Part shown: positions 24,734 through 33,458 of the stretch, piece after piece | Numbering within the stretch: position 1 is the first letter of the stretch | Layout of the letters: the number at the start of each line of letters is the position of its first letter | Source: Phycisphaerae bacterium | Lineage (GTDB): Bacteria; Planctomycetota; Phycisphaerae; Phycisphaerales; Phycisphaeraceae | Reading direction: 5' to 3' | Length of the DNA: 36,732 bases | Assembly: GCA_030426385.1 (NCBI GenBank) | Contig: JAUHYI010000046.1 | Location: 1 to 36,732 of the forward strand | Program-made: the position numbers and the translations under genes | The notes under the pieces: model-generated | The model's database searches: none | What the model saw: the letters and a program-made list of their open reading frames with translations, nothing else | What the model was told of the DNA's origin: nothing

Positions 24734-26669
24734 GACGTGCCACCACGGAAATCCTACGATTGTTTTACCCCGAGTGGATCATGGCACTCGAAGTGTTGTG
24801 CTTTGGGATGACACGCGAACGATCATTTGGCAAAGTCATCAAATTCCGTGGTCGAGCGAAACGGAGTACGTGCGCGTAAATGCATGGCAGGGAAACTTTG
24901 TAGGCCCGGCGCGCGATTGGGCGATACTTGCTCCAGGCACATATTCAGCCCATTGGTTCGGACAATCTGCACCCGACCACGAACCATTGATGACGCTGAA
25001 CATCGAGTCGCAGGTGTTGTTTGAACAAGTGTTTGGCGACACGGTGATCGGCGAGCCGTGGGAATCACACGGAACGTGGCAGAAAAGCACGTGCGGAATA
25101 ACGCCCGTCAAAGAAGACGCATGGTTGTTCCGCGAAGCTGCGATGCATGGCGAGTTGATGGCTCAGTTCGAGGTGGATCGGTCTTCGGCCTTGCCAAACA
25201 AACATGGCTTGGTTGCTCGCCACTACAACGCTTCAACTCACCTGCGTGTGGAATGGGTTGGGAGCGAAACAGATGAATTCATCCGCCTGATCCAGCAGTA
25301 TTCTGATGGTTCCGACAAGGACGCCGCTGGCGTTTTGGCCGAAGCGCGTGTGCAGACGAATTCGAACCGCATCGAAATCAGTTGGCAATTCAATGGCAGT
25401 CACCATCAGGTCCGACTCAACGGCCTTGATGTCTTGACGATAACCAATGGTTTCATGGGCGGCGTTGATGTTGTAGGCTTGTTTGCGAGTCCCGGCACTA
25501 CTTTGAAAAAAACGCGGATGGTAACGACCCAACACGTACCCCGTCTGGAGATCGAACACGAGAGCTACCGCGCGTCGGTGCAACCTGGCAATGTTCGCCG
25601 TTTGTCATTCGGCCCCAGTGGTTTGTCGGATCAAAACCTGTTTTGGGAAAGTGGTATTCAGTTTGGGCATATCGGTGGTTCGGAGATCAAGTTCACGCAA
25701 GGGGCCAGTCTGGTGGCGACCGCGCAAGGCCCGGTTGCCACGCGAATACAATGGGACGGCCCCATGCCCAAGTTTGTCGAGCAATCACACGATGTGCGTG
25801 GTCACGCGTGTGGCATGGCTACTTTTTTTCCTGACCATATTGTCATTCGCGATGAAGTGCTCGCTTGGGTTCGGCGATCAACTGGCCCAGACATCGATGT
25901 CCTGAGCCGACTGCTTTCCAGCCCGGCCCGCATCGCGACCGGCGAGGATCGGCACTTCACACCCATATCAATGCCGGCCGATGGAGTGATGACTTCGCTC
26001 GCTCCGCCGGATGGTTCGGCGTTTCCTGTGGCGATGCTGCAGCCGTTTGATTTGAGTGGACGTACGTGTTGGCTCCAAACTATGATTCACTTGCGCGTGC
26101 CTGATTCTACGGTGACGCCTGCAGCATTTTTTGGATGGCACTGTCCGCATGGCTTGACCGGTAGTTACGATTTTCGTGCGGCACCCACCGTGCCGGGCCA
26201 GACGTATCTTTTCGAGATCGTGGTCTCATGGTTTTTTGATGGCGATGCCGCGCTCGCGGAGGATGATTTGTTGAATCGCCGCGACGACTGGCTTTCGCCC
26301 ATGCAAGCAGTAATGACACACGGGCGGGCTGTGATGTATGACACAACCGTGGAGCAACCTCGTGAAGCGGTTAGTTTTTGTGGTGCTTTTGACCGATCGA
26401 TGGGGATGTACACGTTCGAGGCGGAGGATGAGCATTGCGAATTTACATTAGTGCCCACACATTCCGATCGTCTTACGCGCCGAGGGATTGGCATCGCGGT
26501 GCGTGGACTGTCCGCTAATCGTTTGGCCACATGGAAATGCAATGACCGGGAAATACAGACTCCTGGCGACGGACAGGTTCAGCGATTACCTAACGGCGAC
26601 GCTTGGCTTTGGCTCAGCAGCCCTGCGGATCAAATCAAGCTGAGCGTAACCACATCACCTGATACTTAA
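24726..26669 (+). CDS. Large all-beta protein with LamG/3-keto-disaccharide-hydrolase-like domain
   Basis: A 647-residue protein I do not recognise as a named family. Residues about 95-270 have the strand pattern of a concanavalin-type (LamG/DUF1080-like) jelly roll: FGDTVIGEPWESHGTWQKS, DAWLFREAAMHGELMAQFEV, KHGLVARHYNASTHLRVEW, RIEISWQFNGSHHQVRLNG and VDVVGLFASPGTTLKKTRMV. This is preceded by a short beta domain (about 15-90) and followed by two further beta-rich regions (280-500, 520-645). There is no signal peptide or membrane segment. Trp and His are frequent, as in sugar-binding proteins. It is the last gene of the run that includes SGNH and PhyH. A carbohydrate-processing role is likely from context but not shown. 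Confidence 0.7.
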   Translation: MPKTCHHGNPTIVLPRVDHGTRSVVLWDDTRTIIWQSHQIPWSSETEYVRVNAWQGNFVGPARDWAILAPGTYSAHWFGQSAPDHEPLMTLNIESQVLFEQVFGDTVIGEPWESHGTWQKSTCGITPVKEDAWLFREAAMHGELMAQFEVDRSSALPNKHGLVARHYNASTHLRVEWVGSETDEFIRLIQQYSDGSDKDAAGVLAEARVQTNSNRIEISWQFNGSHHQVRLNGLDVLTITNGFMGGVDVVGLFASPGTTLKKTRMVTTQHVPRLEIEHESYRASVQPGNVRRLSFGPSGLSDQNLFWESGIQFGHIGGSEIKFTQGASLVATAQGPVATRIQWDGPMPKFVEQSHDVRGHACGMATFFPDHIVIRDEVLAWVRRSTGPDIDVLSRLLSSPARIATGEDRHFTPISMPADGVMTSLAPPDGSAFPVAMLQPFDLSGRTCWLQTMIHLRVPDSTVTPAAFFGWHCPHGLTGSYDFRAAPTVPGQTYLFEIVVSWFFDGDAALAEDDLLNRRDDWLSPMQAVMTHGRAVMYDTTVEQPREAVSFCGAFDRSMGMYTFEAEDEHCEFTLVPTHSDRLTRRGIGIAVRGLSANRLATWKCNDREIQTPGDGQVQRLPNGDAWLWLSSPADQIKLSVTTSPDT

Positions 26670-26907
26670 GTTAAGCATCACGAGCGACCCTTATGAATTC
26701 TTACACCTAGATGAATCAATAGCCCACAAACTACACCGTGACGGTGCCATCGCGTCGACACTCAAAGGTAATATGTGGAACGGGCAGTTTCACTTTCCTT
26801 ACCTGGAACTCCATTGCTGGAAACTGTTGGAAAAAATGTAGTGACGTAGCGAAGCATGTTGATTCTTTGTGACCCGTTGACTTGTTATTGCGTTTCCGAT
26901 GGCAGGC

Positions 26908-26931
26908 GACGGATGGACGGATGGACGGATG
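26908..26931. repeat. Three tandem copies of GACGGATG
   Basis: Perfect 8-bp units at 26908, 26916 and 26924. The unit length is not a multiple of three, which is immaterial outside a gene but could change promoter spacing if copy number varies. Confidence 0.85.
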
Positions 26932-26980
26932 TGCGGGGAGCCTGCTGAACTGCAGGCCTCAATAAATCTACTGATTGGCG

Positions 26981-27009
26981 CCCCCCCCCCACACACACAA
27001 CCACACACA
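26981..27009. repeat. C10 homopolymer followed by AC dinucleotide stretch
   Basis: Ten consecutive C, then two short AC runs separated by AACC, about 80 bases before the dehydratase gene. This is a site prone to slippage and also to sequencing error. Confidence 0.9.
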
Positions 27010-27088
27010 TACCTATGCGGAATCTGCAATATCGCTGGTGTTTACTTGAAAAACTATTGCAACCTCTACTCAAAAAAAGTCAAACATT

Positions 27089-28228
27089 ATGAAAATCACA
27101 GATATACGTTGCCAACTTTATACGGCACCCTACGCGAATGAGTTGATGCCCAAGCCACGATCTTACGGGGTCGTGGCGATCACCACGGAGGATGGGCGAA
27201 CGGGATACGGTGAACCCTATGCGGCAGTTAATATGCCCACGGTTTTTCGCGAGATCGTTAACCAGCTCAAACCGCTGATCACGAACGAAGACGCCGAGTT
27301 ACCCGATGTTCTACTTCAGCGACTCTATCGCGTCGCTGAATATTTTGATCATCGTGGCATGGTGTATTGCTGCATCGGCGCGATCGATTGGGCTTTGCAC
27401 GACCTGGTGGCTCAGCGTGCGGGTGTCCCGCTGTCTCGTTTCTTGAATCCCACGGCTGCGGATTCAGTGCAAGTTTACGCCAGCGCAGGCCATTTTTCGC
27501 GAACGCCAGATGAGATCGAGCAAGAGTTTTGCCAATATCTCGCGAAGGGTTTCCGTGTTACGAAAATCCGCGCTGGCGGTAATTGTTACTCCCCGGAACA
27601 TGCCTTGCATCACATCCATGAAGTGTTCAAGCGGATTCCGACCTCCATGCAGGTCGGAGTGGATGTCGGGCAACAGGTTTTTCACGAGAAGCAATGGACA
27701 TACGAACAATGTGCGAAATTTGTGGATGAATTGGGGCACCTCGATTTACTGTTTCTGGAAGACCCCTTGCTCATTCATGACTATGAAGGATATCGTCGGT
27801 TGCAAGCCAAAGGATGTGTACCAATCGCGGGGGGTGAAATGTTTGCCGAGCCGTGTATGTTTGAGCGATACATACGTGGCGGGGCGTGGGACGTTGTGCA
27901 ACCAGATGCCGCGGTCTTGCCAGGGCCGGCAGCGAGTATGCAAGTTGGCAAAATTGCAGCCGAATACCAAAAGCCTGTCATCATGCACGGGTGGGCGGGG
28001 CCGATCGCGCAGATGCAAAACATACATATCGCCTTGGCGTTGGATTCATGCGACATGGTGGAGTATTGCATGTTACATCACCCCTTCCTTCATGAAGCCA
28101 TGAAACCTGTTTGGAATTTTTCAAACGGTCGCTTAGCGGCTCCAGAAGCGTCCGGGTTGGGGCTCGCGTTGCATGATGAATGGGCAGATCAATATCCATT
28201 CAAGGGTGTGTCGAGCCTGATCGCATGA
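27089..28228 (+). CDS. Mandelate racemase/enolase-superfamily acid-sugar dehydratase
   Basis: A 379-residue enolase-superfamily enzyme. The magnesium ligands Asp192 (VGVDVGQQ), Glu224 (FLEDPL) and Glu250 (GGEMF), and the Asp273/His300 catalytic dyad (VVQPDAAV, IMHGWAG), match the mandelate racemase subgroup almost position for position. The strand-2 base motif is KIR (Lys159, Arg161) rather than KxK, so proton abstraction would be one-sided as in many acid-sugar dehydratases. It probably dehydrates a sugar acid to a 2-keto-3-deoxy sugar acid in the cytoplasm. The C-terminal segment MVEYCMLHHPFLHEA lines the barrel entrance. No good ribosome site is visible before the ATG. It points to an acidic sugar or oxidised sugar as an intermediate of this locus. 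Confidence 0.88.
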   Translation: MKITDIRCQLYTAPYANELMPKPRSYGVVAITTEDGRTGYGEPYAAVNMPTVFREIVNQLKPLITNEDAELPDVLLQRLYRVAEYFDHRGMVYCCIGAIDWALHDLVAQRAGVPLSRFLNPTAADSVQVYASAGHFSRTPDEIEQEFCQYLAKGFRVTKIRAGGNCYSPEHALHHIHEVFKRIPTSMQVGVDVGQQVFHEKQWTYEQCAKFVDELGHLDLLFLEDPLLIHDYEGYRRLQAKGCVPIAGGEMFAEPCMFERYIRGGAWDVVQPDAAVLPGPAASMQVGKIAAEYQKPVIMHGWAGPIAQMQNIHIALALDSCDMVEYCMLHHPFLHEAMKPVWNFSNGRLAAPEASGLGLALHDEWADQYPFKGVSSLIA

Positions 28229-28304
28229 TTCTCGTATTTGGGTCTTGACAAAGTAGGGCGGCGTAGTTCATCGCATTCGACGACTAGAAATAAAGGTTGG
28301 ATTT

Positions 28305-29300
28305 ATGAAGCCATTCGTATTGGGTGTTATTGATTCTGAAGGAACAGAGATGGTGGCCAAGCTGAAGAGCATGGTGCCAACGGGAGTCAGGGTGATCGAC
28401 TGCACCGAAGAATCTGTGCGTGACGAAAACAGGTCTATTTTAAATGGGCTGGTGACGCAGAGTTGGTTTCCTGTACCAGATGAATTTCCGCTATTGCGAT
28501 GGGTTCATGTCCTTTCTTCAGGTTATGACCATGTTCATTCGGAGTTGATCGTTTTGCCACAGTGGACGATGACCCATGGAGGCGGTGCCGGAGTCGTGCC
28601 GATGGCAGAATGGTGTTTGGGCATGATGTTGGCCTGGGCACACCGTTTTACGGACATTGCCCGTTACCAGGCTTCACGCTCATGGTACAACGACCGTGTT
28701 ACGGACATGACCGCTTCAGTCTTAAGAGGTAAGACGGTTGGGATTCTTGGCTACGGTGCAGTGGCCCGCGAAACGGCGCGACTGTGCCGGGCTTTGGGCA
28801 TGACCGTGGTCGCTTCCAAGGGGAGGCAGGGCAGTCGGCAAACATCGACCTACACCACGCCTGAAACCGGAGATCCGCAAGGCTTGGTACCTCATCACTG
28901 GTTTGATCTGGATGATTGGCCGCAGATGGTCGGCGATTGGGATTATGTGCTTTTGGGGTTACGCGCCACAGAGCAGACACGCCACCTGATTGATTCGATT
29001 TTTTTAAAAAAATTGAAGTCTACAGCGGTCTTGGTTAACTTTTCACGTGGCGAATTAGTGGATGAAACAGCTCTCATTAATGCTTTGAAATCCGGGGAAC
29101 TGGGCGGGGCAATACTGGATGTGTTTCAAAACGAACCGCTCTCACCGACTGATCCGTTACGCGGCGCTCCTAATATAATTCTCTCGCCTCACTGTTCGCC
29201 TGAATCCGATTATTATCGCGAACAAATGCTGCTATGCATCGTGAATAACGTGGCGCGATTGATTGCGGGGAAGCCTCTTGTAAATCAAATGGAAGTATAG
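28305..29300 (+). CDS. D-isomer-specific 2-hydroxyacid dehydrogenase
   Basis: A 331-residue NAD(P)-dependent dehydrogenase. The Rossmann motif is VGILGYGAVARETAR (145-159), with the active-site residues Arg248 (NFSRGEL), Glu277 (FQNEPLS) and His296 (LSPHCSPE) in the usual order. The upstream HGGGAGVVPMAEW segment (91-103) corresponds to the family's catalytic-domain/hinge motif. It interconverts a 2-keto acid and its D-2-hydroxy acid, with the substrate not determined; relatives reduce glyoxylate, hydroxypyruvate or sugar-derived keto acids. It lies 76 bases after the dehydratase gene in the same direction, so a sequential role is plausible. AAAGG lies about 10 bases before the ATG. Confidence 0.9.
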   Translation: MKPFVLGVIDSEGTEMVAKLKSMVPTGVRVIDCTEESVRDENRSILNGLVTQSWFPVPDEFPLLRWVHVLSSGYDHVHSELIVLPQWTMTHGGGAGVVPMAEWCLGMMLAWAHRFTDIARYQASRSWYNDRVTDMTASVLRGKTVGILGYGAVARETARLCRALGMTVVASKGRQGSRQTSTYTTPETGDPQGLVPHHWFDLDDWPQMVGDWDYVLLGLRATEQTRHLIDSIFLKKLKSTAVLVNFSRGELVDETALINALKSGELGGAILDVFQNEPLSPTDPLRGAPNIILSPHCSPESDYYREQMLLCIVNNVARLIAGKPLVNQMEV

Positions 29301-29545
29301 GGTCGCTTGGGTTCTTTCTTTAGCGAATCCGTTCTCGCGATCGGTGTGGCTTAACTCTTTTCAATCCTATGCGCGCGGCATCGGCCATTCGGTTCGCGGA
29401 CATGCGGCCGGGTTCGCGAGTCACGAGGTCTTTGTGTTTATGCCTGTCGCTCTAACTCTGCCGAAACCCGATCGCGATTGTCCGTGTGCGGGGTGGGCAT
29501 GTGTCACATCCTGTGAAAATTACAATAAGGTCTTAGGCCTCACCG

Positions 29546-30334
29546 CTAAACCAAAGGATTCCAATCGTCATTGTTTAACACGTCACCAACGTTGAGGCTT
29601 TTGAAGTAATCGTTTGGCAATATGTTTTGTTGCCCATTGAACGTGCTGCCATCGGGCATGTAAGCACAGGTCATCGCCATACGGCGTGTGCGTGTCATGT
29701 TCGCGCCAGCCCCGTGCGCGGTCAGGCCGTTATGAAAACTGCAATCGCCAGGTTTCATTGGGAACGCGACGGGGTCGGTTTCCGCCATGCTCGGGTAAAT
29801 GTCGAACAGGGCGGCGAGATTTTCACCGATGTCGACATTGTCAAACTTAGCTTGTTTCTGTGAGCCGGGGATAAAGCACATGCAGCCGTTGTAGGGCGTT
29901 GCTTCATCCAACGCGATCCAAACGGAAACCGCATGATGCGAATTGAATGACCAGTAAGGGTTATCGAGGTGCCATCCGGTTGGGTTGCCGAAGGGTTCTT
30001 TGATCAACGCTTGATCGTGCCAAACGCGATAGGCTTTCTGATCCGACAATTGACAGAGCATACGTCCCAGTTCGGGGTTGAGCATGAACTTTTTAACCGT
30101 ATCGTTGATCCTCCACAGGTTCAAACGCTGGGTAAACACCTTGTCGTAATAGCTCTCGCCTTCGACGATCTCCGCACCATCGCCAGCAACTTTTTGCTTG
30201 CCCATCGTGCTGATTGCCTCAAGGACTGCCGCTTTAAGTTCAGCGACTTCATCCTGATTGAGCAATCCCTTATATGAAAGAATGCCGTCACGTCTGTAGC
30301 TCGCAATTTGTTCCTGGGTCAGGTCGCATTTCAT
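29546..30334 (-). CDS. PhyH-type Fe(II)/2-oxoglutarate dioxygenase (copy 2)
   Basis: A 262-residue member of the phytanoyl-CoA dioxygenase family. Iron ligands His122 and Asp124 (GWHLDNPYW) and His207 (GLTAHGAGAN), and the 2-oxoglutarate-binding Arg in TRTRRMAMTCAY (214-225), are present. The N-terminus (ASYRRDGILSYKGLLN) is the standard family start. It is only distantly similar to the copy at 23855. The ATG at 30334 has AAAGGAAG about 6 bases upstream. The gene is divergent from the AraC regulator, with 68 bases between the starts, so AraC probably controls it. The substrate is unknown. It converges with the dehydrogenase gene across a 245-bp gap in which I see no gene. Confidence 0.9.
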   Translation of the reverse strand: MKCDLTQEQIASYRRDGILSYKGLLNQDEVAELKAAVLEAISTMGKQKVAGDGAEIVEGESYYDKVFTQRLNLWRINDTVKKFMLNPELGRMLCQLSDQKAYRVWHDQALIKEPFGNPTGWHLDNPYWSFNSHHAVSVWIALDEATPYNGCMCFIPGSQKQAKFDNVDIGENLAALFDIYPSMAETDPVAFPMKPGDCSFHNGLTAHGAGANMTRTRRMAMTCAYMPDGSTFNGQQNILPNDYFKSLNVGDVLNNDDWNPLV

Positions 30335-30390
30335 TGGAATCTTCCTTTGGGGGCTGAAATCTACGTCAAAAAAGCAATATAGACAATAAA

Positions 30391-30429
30391 ATCAGGAATA
30401 GTATGATTATATTGATGTCTAATCCTGAT
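30391..30429. promoter_or_regulatory. Inverted repeat ATCAGGA/TCCTGAT spanning the AraC start
   Basis: ATCAGGA (30391-30397) and TCCTGAT (30423-30429) are a perfect 7-bp inverted pair, 39 bp overall, overlapping the ribosome site and first codons of the AraC gene. A protein bound there could autoregulate. Confidence 0.35.
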
Positions 30430-31335
30430 TATCTTGATTCCTCTCCGTTGGTCTCGGTCAAGCACGCCGACCGGCTGGCCACGTTGGCTACGCTCCGAAC
30501 CATCGGTTTGACGGTGGAATATTTTCCCGATTTTGTCAACCGAACCCTGCGGCCCCACAGTGTTGACGTCGTTCTATTTACCTGTGTCCTCAGCGGTCAC
30601 GGCGTTCACCACATGGGCGACCAATCGCTCGCCGTTGAGCCGGGGACGGTCGGCGTGACGCTTTATGGGCAAGACCACGACTTGCTTTGTGATTCCCCGG
30701 GAGCTGATGTGATCAACCTTTATCTGGATCTACAGGAACATCCATTGCCGGTCTTGCCGTCGCCGTGGGAGCAGATGCTTTCCTCAATGCTCACACCACA
30801 TTCTGGATTGGTTTATGAGCACAACCGTCGTGTTCATCTTGTGTTTGAAGAACCGCAGCGCATGGCCCAACCGTTGCAATGGATGCTCCGGGAGCAGACC
30901 GAGGCCGCGCCGGGATACGAGGCCGTGATGCTTCAACTGCTGGTGCTTTTCCTCGTTGAATGTTGTCGTGCTGCCGAACAATCAGGGTGGTCAACTTCGG
31001 TCAACACCAGTCGCGATGACCCCGATTGGCTCGAGAAAGTTCGTGTCTTTATTGATGAGTCGTACAACCGACCGATTGGTCTTGCCGATCTTACTCAACT
31101 GGCGGACATCAGTGCGGAGCATCTATGCCGACGTTTTCGGCAGTACACGGGACAGTCGCCGATTGCGTATTTGACCAGCCGTCGCCTCCAGGCCGCGATG
31201 TGGATGCTGCGCACCACGCGCCGTTCGGTGACCGAGATCGCCTACGAATGCGGGTTCTCCGAGCCAAGTTTTTTCAACCGAAAATTCAGGGAGCAAGTCG
31301 GACTGACGCCAACGGTCTATCGCAAGCTGGGGTGA
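30403..31335 (+). CDS. AraC-family transcription regulator
   Basis: A 310-residue regulator. Residues about 40-115 form a cupin-like effector domain (VLFTCVLSGHGVHHMG, GTVGVTLYGQDHDL). Residues 208-309 are the double helix-turn-helix: first helix pair GLADLTQLADISAEHLCRRFRQYTG, second SVTEIAYECGFSEPSFFNRKF, ending PTVYRKLG. It is probably a sugar-responsive activator of the divergent PhyH gene, and perhaps of the nearby dehydratase and dehydrogenase genes. The start ATG at 30403 has AGGAA 5 bases upstream; ATG at 30415 is an alternative. No signal peptide or membrane segment. Confidence 0.92.
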   Translation: MIILMSNPDYLDSSPLVSVKHADRLATLATLRTIGLTVEYFPDFVNRTLRPHSVDVVLFTCVLSGHGVHHMGDQSLAVEPGTVGVTLYGQDHDLLCDSPGADVINLYLDLQEHPLPVLPSPWEQMLSSMLTPHSGLVYEHNRRVHLVFEEPQRMAQPLQWMLREQTEAAPGYEAVMLQLLVLFLVECCRAAEQSGWSTSVNTSRDDPDWLEKVRVFIDESYNRPIGLADLTQLADISAEHLCRRFRQYTGQSPIAYLTSRRLQAAMWMLRTTRRSVTEIAYECGFSEPSFFNRKFREQVGLTPTVYRKLG

Positions 31336-31607
31336 TAGCCAACAGTGATGTAATGCCCGATACCTCAATCAATAAGTAGTGCAGCCCTCTCGTAGATAAA
31401 TCCGGATCAGGCTAAATATGAATTGGCGCCGTGGCAGTCGACAGGCCTTGGGGATCACTACCGATGTTCGGGTTGGGTTGGTAGAGTCATGGGGATTTCG
31501 AACATCAAGCGATCACGGGAATTCTGTGAGTTAATCGGCTAGCGGAAGGCGATAACACCCCCATACGAATTAAATCCCGGACGCTGTGGCGATGAATTTG
31601 CTAAGTT

Positions 31608-33128
31608 ATGTACGTGCTTGCGCAAGTCCATAGTTTCGTGCAACAGGGGATTGATCCTCTGGCGTGTGAGGTCGAGGTCGATGTGGCTGATCGGGGGCTG
31701 GCTAAAACGACGATCGTGGGCTTGCCTGATACGGCGGTGAAAGAATCGATTGAACGCGTGCGTTCGGCATTGGGCAACAGCGGCTATCCATTTCCGATGA
31801 CGCGAATGCTGGTGAATCTGGCACCGGCGGATATTAAAAAAGAAGGGCCGAGTTTTGATCTGCCGATTGCGGTGGGGCTGCTGTTGGCTGAAAATATAAT
31901 TCAAACGCAAAACCACAAGCGGTTGCTATTCGCGGGTGAGTTGGCATTGGATGGACGATTGCGGCCGATTAACGGTGCGGTGAACCTGGCGTTACTGGCC
32001 CGCGAGATGGAATTCGATGGGGTGGTGGTGCCGGTGGACAACGCGTCGGAGGCGGCAGCGGTGGCGGGTGTGACGGTATATCCGGCGGATACGTTGGCGT
32101 CGGTGGTATGTTTTCTAAATGAGGTGCAGACGATTGAGCCGCACCCCGAAATAGATTTTGAACGCGAGTTAACCAGCACTGTGGCCGACGTTGATTTTGG
32201 TGACGTGCGTGGTCAGGAAGCGGCCAAACGAGCATTGACGATTGCTGCGGCTGGCATGCACAACGTGATTATGATCGGTCCGCAAGGCACGGGAAAAACG
32301 ATGATGGCCCGCGCGTTGGCGGGTGTTCTGCCACCGTTGTCATTAGACGAGGCCCTGGAAGTCACGCGGATTTATTCGAGCGTGGGGATGGTGCCCAAAG
32401 GTAAGCCGTTGATCGCGCGTCGGCCGGTGCGCACGCCGCATCACACGGGTAGCAGTGTGGCCATCATCGGCGGCGGTATGATCCCGCGGCCTGGCGAAGT
32501 GAGTTTGGCTCATCATGGCATCCTGTTCCTCGACGAATTGCCGGAGTTTCCGCGCGCGGTGCTGGAGACATTGCGTCAGCCGTTGGAAGACGGCGACGTG
32601 ACGATTGTACGTGCGCAGGGGCGATTACAATTTCCTGCTCGTTTTATGCTGGTTGCTGCGATGAATCCAACACCACAAGGTGGCAAGCCGGACGACGAGT
32701 ACAGTCAAAGGCAAATGGAGCGTTATCTATCAAAACTAAGTGGGCCACTGATCGATCGTGTGGATGTTCATGTTGAAGTGCCCGCGATTTCACACGCGAC
32801 ATTGACGAGTAAAACTCGCGGCACTGATTCAGCCACCATATCGCAAGCAGTACGTCGAGCCCGCACCATTCAAAATCAACGCAACGGCGGCTCGACAAAA
32901 CCGAATTGCATTTTGACCGGCCGTGAACTGGATAAGTTAGCAGTACTGGATAGTGCCTCACAGGAATTGTTGCGACAAGCGATGAACGAATTGGGATTGA
33001 GCGCTCGTGCGTATGACAAGGTGCGTCGTGTCTCGCGCACGATCGCTGATCTGGATGACCGCGAACACATCACGATGCCTGATGTGGCCGAGGCGATTCG
33101 GTATCGGCTGTTAGATCGTACGATGTGA
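31608..33128 (+). CDS. YifB/ComM-type AAA+ ATPase (Mg-chelatase-like)
   Basis: A 506-residue protein of the YifB/ComM family, related to a branch-migration helicase used in natural transformation. An N-terminal Lon-like domain (1-170: CEVEVDVADRGLAKTTIVG, LVNLAPADIKKEGPSFDLP) is followed by the AAA+ core with Walker A GPQGTGKT (224-231), Walker B GILFLDELPEF (304-314) and the helical Mg-chelatase C-terminal domain (about 405-500). In typical members AMNPCPCG is followed by more Cys that bind zinc; here the site reads AMNPTPQGG and lacks these cysteines. The start ATG at 31608 has no strong ribosome site. With the pilT/pilB genes in the same window it could take part in DNA uptake, but this is inference. 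Confidence 0.9.
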   Translation: MYVLAQVHSFVQQGIDPLACEVEVDVADRGLAKTTIVGLPDTAVKESIERVRSALGNSGYPFPMTRMLVNLAPADIKKEGPSFDLPIAVGLLLAENIIQTQNHKRLLFAGELALDGRLRPINGAVNLALLAREMEFDGVVVPVDNASEAAAVAGVTVYPADTLASVVCFLNEVQTIEPHPEIDFERELTSTVADVDFGDVRGQEAAKRALTIAAAGMHNVIMIGPQGTGKTMMARALAGVLPPLSLDEALEVTRIYSSVGMVPKGKPLIARRPVRTPHHTGSSVAIIGGGMIPRPGEVSLAHHGILFLDELPEFPRAVLETLRQPLEDGDVTIVRAQGRLQFPARFMLVAAMNPTPQGGKPDDEYSQRQMERYLSKLSGPLIDRVDVHVEVPAISHATLTSKTRGTDSATISQAVRRARTIQNQRNGGSTKPNCILTGRELDKLAVLDSASQELLRQAMNELGLSARAYDKVRRVSRTIADLDDREHITMPDVAEAIRYRLLDRTM

Positions 33129-33282
33129 GTGCGTAGCTTCTGTGGTGGGGCAAGATGGTTGCACTCAGCACTTCTTGAAAATTACACGCCCAGGTCGGCT
33201 TTGGATTTTAGGATCGTTGTATGTTTGTAATATCCGGTTGTCCTCGATCGTATGAGTGACTTTGTAAAACCCGTGGATTGAT

Positions 33283-33304
33283 CAAAGCCCATGAATGGGC
33301 TTTG
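33283..33304 (+). terminator. Perfect 10-bp hairpin CAAAGCCCAT/ATGGGCTTTG
   Basis: Ten perfect base pairs meet around a 2-base centre (effectively a 4-base TGAA loop), 155 bases after the yifB stop. No long T tract follows, so it may be a bidirectional end hairpin rather than a classical terminator. Confidence 0.45.
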
Positions 33305-33418
33305 TAGTCGTTGTTGCATGTAGACCCCTGCGTGCCAGCGTGGGGTGTGCGCGTATTATGATTAAATAAATAATTTTATAGCAAAATCATATTAAATCAG
33401 GGTGATTGTCTTTTGAAT

Positions 33419-33427
33419 TGGTATAAT
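33419..33427 (+). promoter_or_regulatory. Extended -10 promoter element (TGgTATAAT) for GH130
   Basis: A perfect TATAAT with the TGn extension lies 106 bases before the chosen ATG. The -35 region is weak, as is common with extended -10 promoters. Confidence 0.5.
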
Positions 33428-33458
33428 TGATGTTGCCTTTGCGCTATTTTTAATGCCA

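Larger units (their letters stand above)
26670..27088. other. 419-bp repeat-rich intergenic region before the dehydratase gene
   Basis: No convincing gene. It contains a 13-bp palindrome CACCGT-G-ACGGTG (26734-26746), three tandem GACGGATG units (26908-26931), a run of ten C (26981-26990) followed by an AC-rich stretch to about 27009, and an A-rich leader just before the ATG at 27089. No consensus promoter is seen. Confidence 0.6.

Noticed and set aside
26908..27009. Repeat cluster considered as a CRISPR remnant
   Set aside because: Units are 1-8 bp with no spacers, and no cas genes are present; these are simple-sequence repeats.
28245..28250. Perfect TTGACA before the 2-hydroxyacid dehydrogenase gene
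   Set aside because: No acceptable -10 hexamer lies 15-19 bases downstream.
29344..29595. An 83-codon plus-strand frame between the dehydrogenase and PhyH genes
   Set aside because: It overlaps the 3' end of the PhyH gene, has no start signal, and has a Cys/Pro/Arg-rich composition without a domain.
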